This document shows positions 5,379 to 7,685 of a stretch of 7,685 bases of DNA, piece after piece. Below the pieces are notes generated by a model. That model searched no databases and was not told the DNA's origin. It was given only the letters and a program-made list of their open reading frames with translations. The stretch comes from CAVQZC01 sp963718315. GTDB taxonomy: Bacteria > Actinomycetota > Thermoleophilia > Gaiellales > JAICJC01. The position numbers and the translations under genes were made by a program. The stretch lies in assembly GCA_963718315.1 (NCBI GenBank), contig CAVQZC010000001.1, forward strand, positions 1 through 7,685, in the 5' to 3' direction. The first letter of the stretch is position 1. Each line of letters opens with the position of its first letter.

Positions 5379-7004
5379 TCATGCCGACTCCGAGTCGGCT
5401 GCCCGTAGCTGGTCGCGCCGGGAGGTAACGATGGTGTCGGCGTGGTGGAGGGCCGGGGCGTGTCCGGTGAGCGCAGTGATGAATGATTCTTTGTCGAGCG
5501 TTTGCAGGTGCACCGGGCCGACTGCTGTGACGCTGGCTGTGCGGCGGACATCCTTGAGCAGAGCGATCTCGCCGAACCCCTCCGCCCGACCCAGAACCGC
5601 GATCTCCCGCCCGTTGCGACTGACGCAGACCGTGCCGTCGACGATCGCGTAGTAGCGGTCGCCGACGTCTCCCTGGCTGATGATTTCCTGTCCATCGGTG
5701 GCATCGACCGGTCGCAGGGCGTGGGCGATGCCCTCGACGGCCGGTGGCGGCAGAGCGTGAAATAGTGGTATCGATCGCAGGAGCGATATCTCGACGATCG
5801 GGACCCGGGCGCCGCGGTCGATGACGATTAACCGCCGTATTGCCAGGAGTGTCGCCACGACCAGCAGGATGCCGACACCGGCAAGCGCCGCGGTCGGACT
5901 GGTCAAGGCCACCAATCCGGCGACGAACACTTGTCCGACCGCCATCCCGGCCATCGACGTGCCCTCAAGTACTCCAAATACTCTTCCCAGTACGTCGGCG
6001 GGAGAGATCCGCTGCAGCAGCGTCTTGGCGGCGACGTCGAACAGGGCTCGAGCGGCACCACCCACTATCAGCATTGCGACCGCGACCCCGAGGGTCGCCG
6101 ACCCCGCGATCGCGATGAAGGTCGCGCCCCACACGACCAGCCCGATGATGATCGCCGGCGCCATGTGCCGCCTGCCGACCAGCATCACCGTCACTGCGGC
6201 GCCAGCGACTCCTCCGGCCGAGAACACGGCATTGAAATACCCGACCCACCCGGATCCGACGGATAGCAGGTTGAGCGCCAACACTACGAACAGCAGATCT
6301 AGCGCACCGAAGATCACGCTCTCTAGCCCGAGCAGTCCAACGATCATTCGTGGCCCGCCGTGTTCGGCAAGCGTGCGGAATCCGGCTACCGCGTCGTCGA
6401 ACGGGCCCGCGTTCCCCCCGCCCAATGCCGCCGCCGGCCCGGCGACGCGGGCAACCAGAGCCGCGGCGATCAGTGCGATTAGTGCGCACAACAAGAACAC
6501 GACTCCTGGGCCCGAGACGCTAAGTATCACCCCTGTCAGGGCGGTCGCCACCATGATGCTGCCGTTCTCGACCCAACCGGACACCACGTTAGTGGCGGTG
6601 AGCTCCTCTGCAGTGTGCGCCAGCGCGGGCGTCAGCACAGCCTGGGTAGGGCGAGTGATCGTCACCGCGGTGGCAGCCACTGCCGCGCACGCATACGCCA
6701 GTGGCGCGGGAGCCCCCGCCAGGATCACCACCGCCGTCCCTCCCATCGCCGCACCCTGCACGACGTACCCGATGGCGAGCACACGAGCCGGTGGGTAGCG
6801 ATCCGCGAGCCCAGCGGCGAACGGTGCAAACACCGCCGCCGGCGCGAGCTGGATCACCGCCACCAGCCCTGCTGTCGTGGTACCACCCTGGCCATAGGCA
6901 TACACCAGCATCGCCAGCCACACGGCGTACTCGGCTGCATTGAATCCGACATACGCCAGTAGGACACGCCGAAGCCCACGATTTTGGAGGACAGCGCGGA
7001 TCAC
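5379..7004 (-). CDS. MFS transporter fused to a C-terminal cyclic-nucleotide-binding domain
   Basis: A 541-aa inner-membrane protein with two parts. Residues 1-392 are a 12-helix MFS domain starting MIRAVLQNRGLRRVLLAYVGFNAAEY, with a motif A-like AAGLADRY (63-70) after helix 2 and a central loop near 185-220. Residues about 405-515 are a cyclic-nucleotide-binding domain (LLRSIPLFHALPPPAVEGIA, then DGQEIISQGDVGDRYYAIVDG at 437-457). The phosphate-binding cassette GFGEIALLKDVRRTASV (476-492) keeps Glu479 and Arg488, in the same E-to-R spacing as in protein kinase A regulatory subunits, so ligand binding is plausible. The C-terminal tail is charged (TSRRDQLRAADSESA). GTG 7004 is the first possible start because TGA lies two codons upstream. 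No clear Shine-Dalgarno is present. Cytoplasmic cAMP or cGMP could gate transport; substrate and ligand are unknown. Similar fusions occur in other high-GC bacteria. Confidence 0.88.
   Translation of the reverse strand: MIRAVLQNRGLRRVLLAYVGFNAAEYAVWLAMLVYAYGQGGTTTAGLVAVIQLAPAAVFAPFAAGLADRYPPARVLAIGYVVQGAAMGGTAVVILAGAPAPLAYACAAVAATAVTITRPTQAVLTPALAHTAEELTATNVVSGWVENGSIMVATALTGVILSVSGPGVVFLLCALIALIAAALVARVAGPAAALGGGNAGPFDDAVAGFRTLAEHGGPRMIVGLLGLESVIFGALDLLFVVLALNLLSVGSGWVGYFNAVFSAGGVAGAAVTVMLVGRRHMAPAIIIGLVVWGATFIAIAGSATLGVAVAMLIVGGAARALFDVAAKTLLQRISPADVLGRVFGVLEGTSMAGMAVGQVFVAGLVALTSPTAALAGVGILLVVATLLAIRRLIVIDRGARVPIVEISLLRSIPLFHALPPPAVEGIAHALRPVDATDGQEIISQGDVGDRYYAIVDGTVCVSRNGREIAVLGRAEGFGEIALLKDVRRTASVTAVGPVHLQTLDKESFITALTGHAPALHHADTIVTSRRDQLRAADSESA
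5383..5399 (-). terminator. Short hairpin at the stop of the MFS/cyclic-nucleotide gene
   Basis: GCCGACT (5383-5389) and AGTCGGC (5393-5399) form a perfect 7-bp stem around CCG inside the last codons of the gene, one base from the stop at 5379-5381. It could be a weak terminator or a 3' stability element. No T-run follows. Confidence 0.3.
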
Positions 7005-7154
7005 CGGAGATCACGGGGTGATGAGCGCCATGGCACGCCGCCCGATTCTTCGGCCGCGTGTGGAGCGACGGGCGACCGCCCCGTCCCCAAGTGCCTCGCC
7101 CCGGTCATCCCTTCCGCGGGACGCCTGCCGATGTAGGCAATACGTTTCACTCGG

Positions 7155-7255
7155 TTGGTCGATTTGACCAAAGGCACGAGGCCTTGTCAAGCTGTCGAGC
7201 TAAGCACCTCGACCAGCTTCGCAGACAGTGGGGCGCCCCCACCCGGCACCGCCGG
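7155..7255. repeat. Chain of four to five consecutive inverted repeats
   Basis: Going left to right: TTGGTC/GACCAA (7155-7160, 7166-7171) is a perfect 6-bp dyad. TTGAC-AAGGC/GCCTT-GTCAA (7164-7190) is a 10-bp stem with a two-base bulge and the loop ACGAG. AGCTG-TCGAG/CTCGA-CAGCT (7190-7218) is a 10-bp stem with one bulged C. GTGGGG/CCCCAC (7228-7242) is a perfect 6-bp stem. CCGGC/GCCGG (7243-7255) is a perfect 5-bp stem. The first two overlap and exclude each other. The dense, end-to-end packing suggests a structured RNA or a control region. Confidence 0.45.
7162..7190 (-). promoter_or_regulatory. Candidate promoter upstream of the MFS/cyclic-nucleotide gene
   Basis: On the minus strand, a perfect TTGACA (7185-7190), a 17-nt spacer and TCAAAT (7162-7167) form a promoter pointing at GTG 7004, with a predicted leader of about 150 nt. 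The perfect dyad TTGGTC/GACCAA at 7155-7171 covers the -10 element and could be an operator. Confidence 0.5.
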
Positions 7256-7278
7256 TGGTACAGGGACGAGCTAGCCGT

Positions 7279-7554
7279 ATGCTCTGGCGGTGGGTGTTGT
7301 TCATCGGCGTGGTGGTACGCCGCGGGCGGCGTGCTCGTGATCACGCTCGCTTCGTTGCTGCTACTGAGAACGCGCAGCTGGCGTCCGCCGTCGTGCGCTG
7401 GTACGAGGTCAGCTTCCGGGAGGATTCGAACGTTGAGACAGTGGCGGTGCTCTGGGCGGATCCTGAGCCGCGAGCCGGCTACTACGACCGGAACACGCTG
7501 AACGCGGTTCGATCTACGGTGGCTTGGTATGAGGCGGAGGGTGTGACTCGCTAG
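7279..7554 (+). CDS. Small hypothetical protein, probably carrying two compensating frameshifts
   Basis: The frame from ATG 7279 encodes 91 aa; a GTG at 7228 would add 17 residues without visible support. It opens with a hydrophobic run MLWRWVLFIGVVV, passes through an Arg-rich stretch RRGRRARDHAR, and ends in a soluble segment ENAQLASAVVRWYEVSFREDSNVETVAVLWADPEPRAGYYDRNTLNAVRSTVAWYEAEGVTR. Third-position GC is high at the start and again from 7366 on, but low between about 7315 and 7365, where the +1 frame has high third-position GC and reads YAAGGVLVITLASLLLL. A composite would be an N-terminally membrane-anchored protein of about the same length with one long helix. I do not recognise the family. 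No good Shine-Dalgarno precedes either start. It could be a pseudogene or reflect two sequence errors. Confidence 0.45.
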   Translation: MLWRWVLFIGVVVRRGRRARDHARFVAATENAQLASAVVRWYEVSFREDSNVETVAVLWADPEPRAGYYDRNTLNAVRSTVAWYEAEGVTR

Positions 7555-7564
7555 AGGTCGTAGC

Positions 7565-7574
7565 AGTTCGAACT
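7565..7574. repeat. 10-bp perfect palindrome
   Basis: AGTTCGAACT lies just downstream of the hypothetical gene's stop (7552-7554). Its 8-bp core GTTCGAAC also occurs in the leader of the arylsulfotransferase-family gene at 3687-3694. It may be a protein-binding site or chance. Confidence 0.25.
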
Positions 7575-7616
7575 ACCGCCGCGTGCGCTTCATCAGGAAG
7601 TCAGATACCACTCGAC

Positions 7617-7670
7617 GTCCAATGACCAGCGTTGAGACGTCCATTTGACGGCATCCGAGTGTCCACTTAC
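7617..7670. repeat. Three short repeats phased at exactly 22 bp
   Basis: GTCCA begins at 7617, 7639 and 7661, each exactly 22 bp after the last. The flanks are also alike: GTCCAATGACCAGC, GTCCATTTGACGGC and GTCCACTTACAGC share GTCCA, a T two bases later, then AC and GC, with a one-base insertion in the middle copy. Two helical turns of spacing put the copies on one DNA face. Iterons or an operator array would look like this; the set may continue beyond the window. Confidence 0.4.
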
Positions 7671-7685
7671 AGCACACTCATCATC

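Larger units (their letters stand above)
7005..7278. other. Intergenic region with promoter and serial stem-loops, no gene seen
   Basis: No reading frame here looks coding on either strand. The region holds a candidate minus-strand promoter for the MFS/cyclic-nucleotide gene (7162-7190). It also holds a 7-bp hairpin with one bulge (7067-7085, GACGGGC paired with GCCCCGTC) in the predicted leader of that gene, and the chain of inverted repeats at 7155-7255. No tRNA cloverleaf was found. Confidence 0.5.

Noticed and set aside
5215..5382. N-terminal extension of the Hpt protein to 182 aa
   Set aside because: The extra 56 residues have no Hpt features, no Shine-Dalgarno, and contain the TTGTCT-17-TAACTT promoter just before GTG 5214.
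5821..6798. A 325-codon plus-strand open frame opposite the MFS/cyclic-nucleotide gene
   Set aside because: Its composition is Thr/Pro/Ala-rich and repetitive, as expected for the complement of hydrophobic helices. The minus strand is clearly coding.
7556..7580. TTCGAAC reminiscent of a tRNA T-loop
   Set aside because: No T-stem, anticodon arm or acceptor stem can be formed around it; it is better described as a 10-bp palindrome.
7593..7685. A 30-codon minus-strand frame entering from the right edge (ends WSLDVEWYLTS)
   Set aside because: Too short to judge and it overlaps the 22-bp-phased repeats. It could be the end of a gene outside the window, but nothing here proves it.

Overview
This is a high-GC bacterial window. 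Gene content and style (a secreted arylsulfotransferase-family protein, a PPOX-type flavoprotein, an MFS transporter fused to a cyclic-nucleotide domain, an Hpt/receiver remnant, and several apparently leaderless starts) suggest an actinobacterial genome, perhaps of the Thermoleophilia/Solirubrobacterales type. The taxon is an inference from gene content; nothing in the sequence fixes it.

Layout. At the left, an MFS transporter on the minus strand (47-1282) diverges from a FMN-binding PPOX-type flavoprotein on the plus strand (1336-1956). Next comes a small three-helix membrane protein (2052-2360), also on the plus strand. Its strong Shine-Dalgarno sequence is preceded by a perfect 9-base anti-Shine-Dalgarno copy. 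A 13-bp hairpin (2371-2400) separates it from the convergent secreted arylsulfotransferase-family gene (2417-3667, minus). That gene has a near-consensus promoter overlapped by an imperfect dyad. Further right, all on the minus strand, are a class I SAM methyltransferase (3834-4652), a terminator hairpin, a 29-codon remnant of a response-regulator receiver domain (4748-4837), an Hpt phosphotransfer protein (4834-5214), and an MFS transporter with a C-terminal cyclic-nucleotide-binding domain (5379-7004).

The right end (7005-7685) is gene-poor. It holds a candidate minus-strand promoter with a dyad over its -10, a run of stem-loops, and a short plus-strand reading frame (7279-7554) whose third-position GC pattern switches frame twice. 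At the far edge is a set of three short repeats phased at exactly 22 bp.

How the parts fit. No single pathway joins these genes. The clearest functional cluster is the signalling segment: a cyclic-nucleotide-sensing transporter, then Hpt, then a receiver that starts with an ATGA overlap but is cut after about 24 recognisable residues. The Hpt protein therefore has no intact partner here. The best candidates for something undescribed are the SD-sequestering leader at 1998-2047, the truncated Hpt-receiver pair, and the structured right-hand intergenic region. I saw no CRISPR array, rRNA, tRNA, insertion sequence or recognisable defence system.
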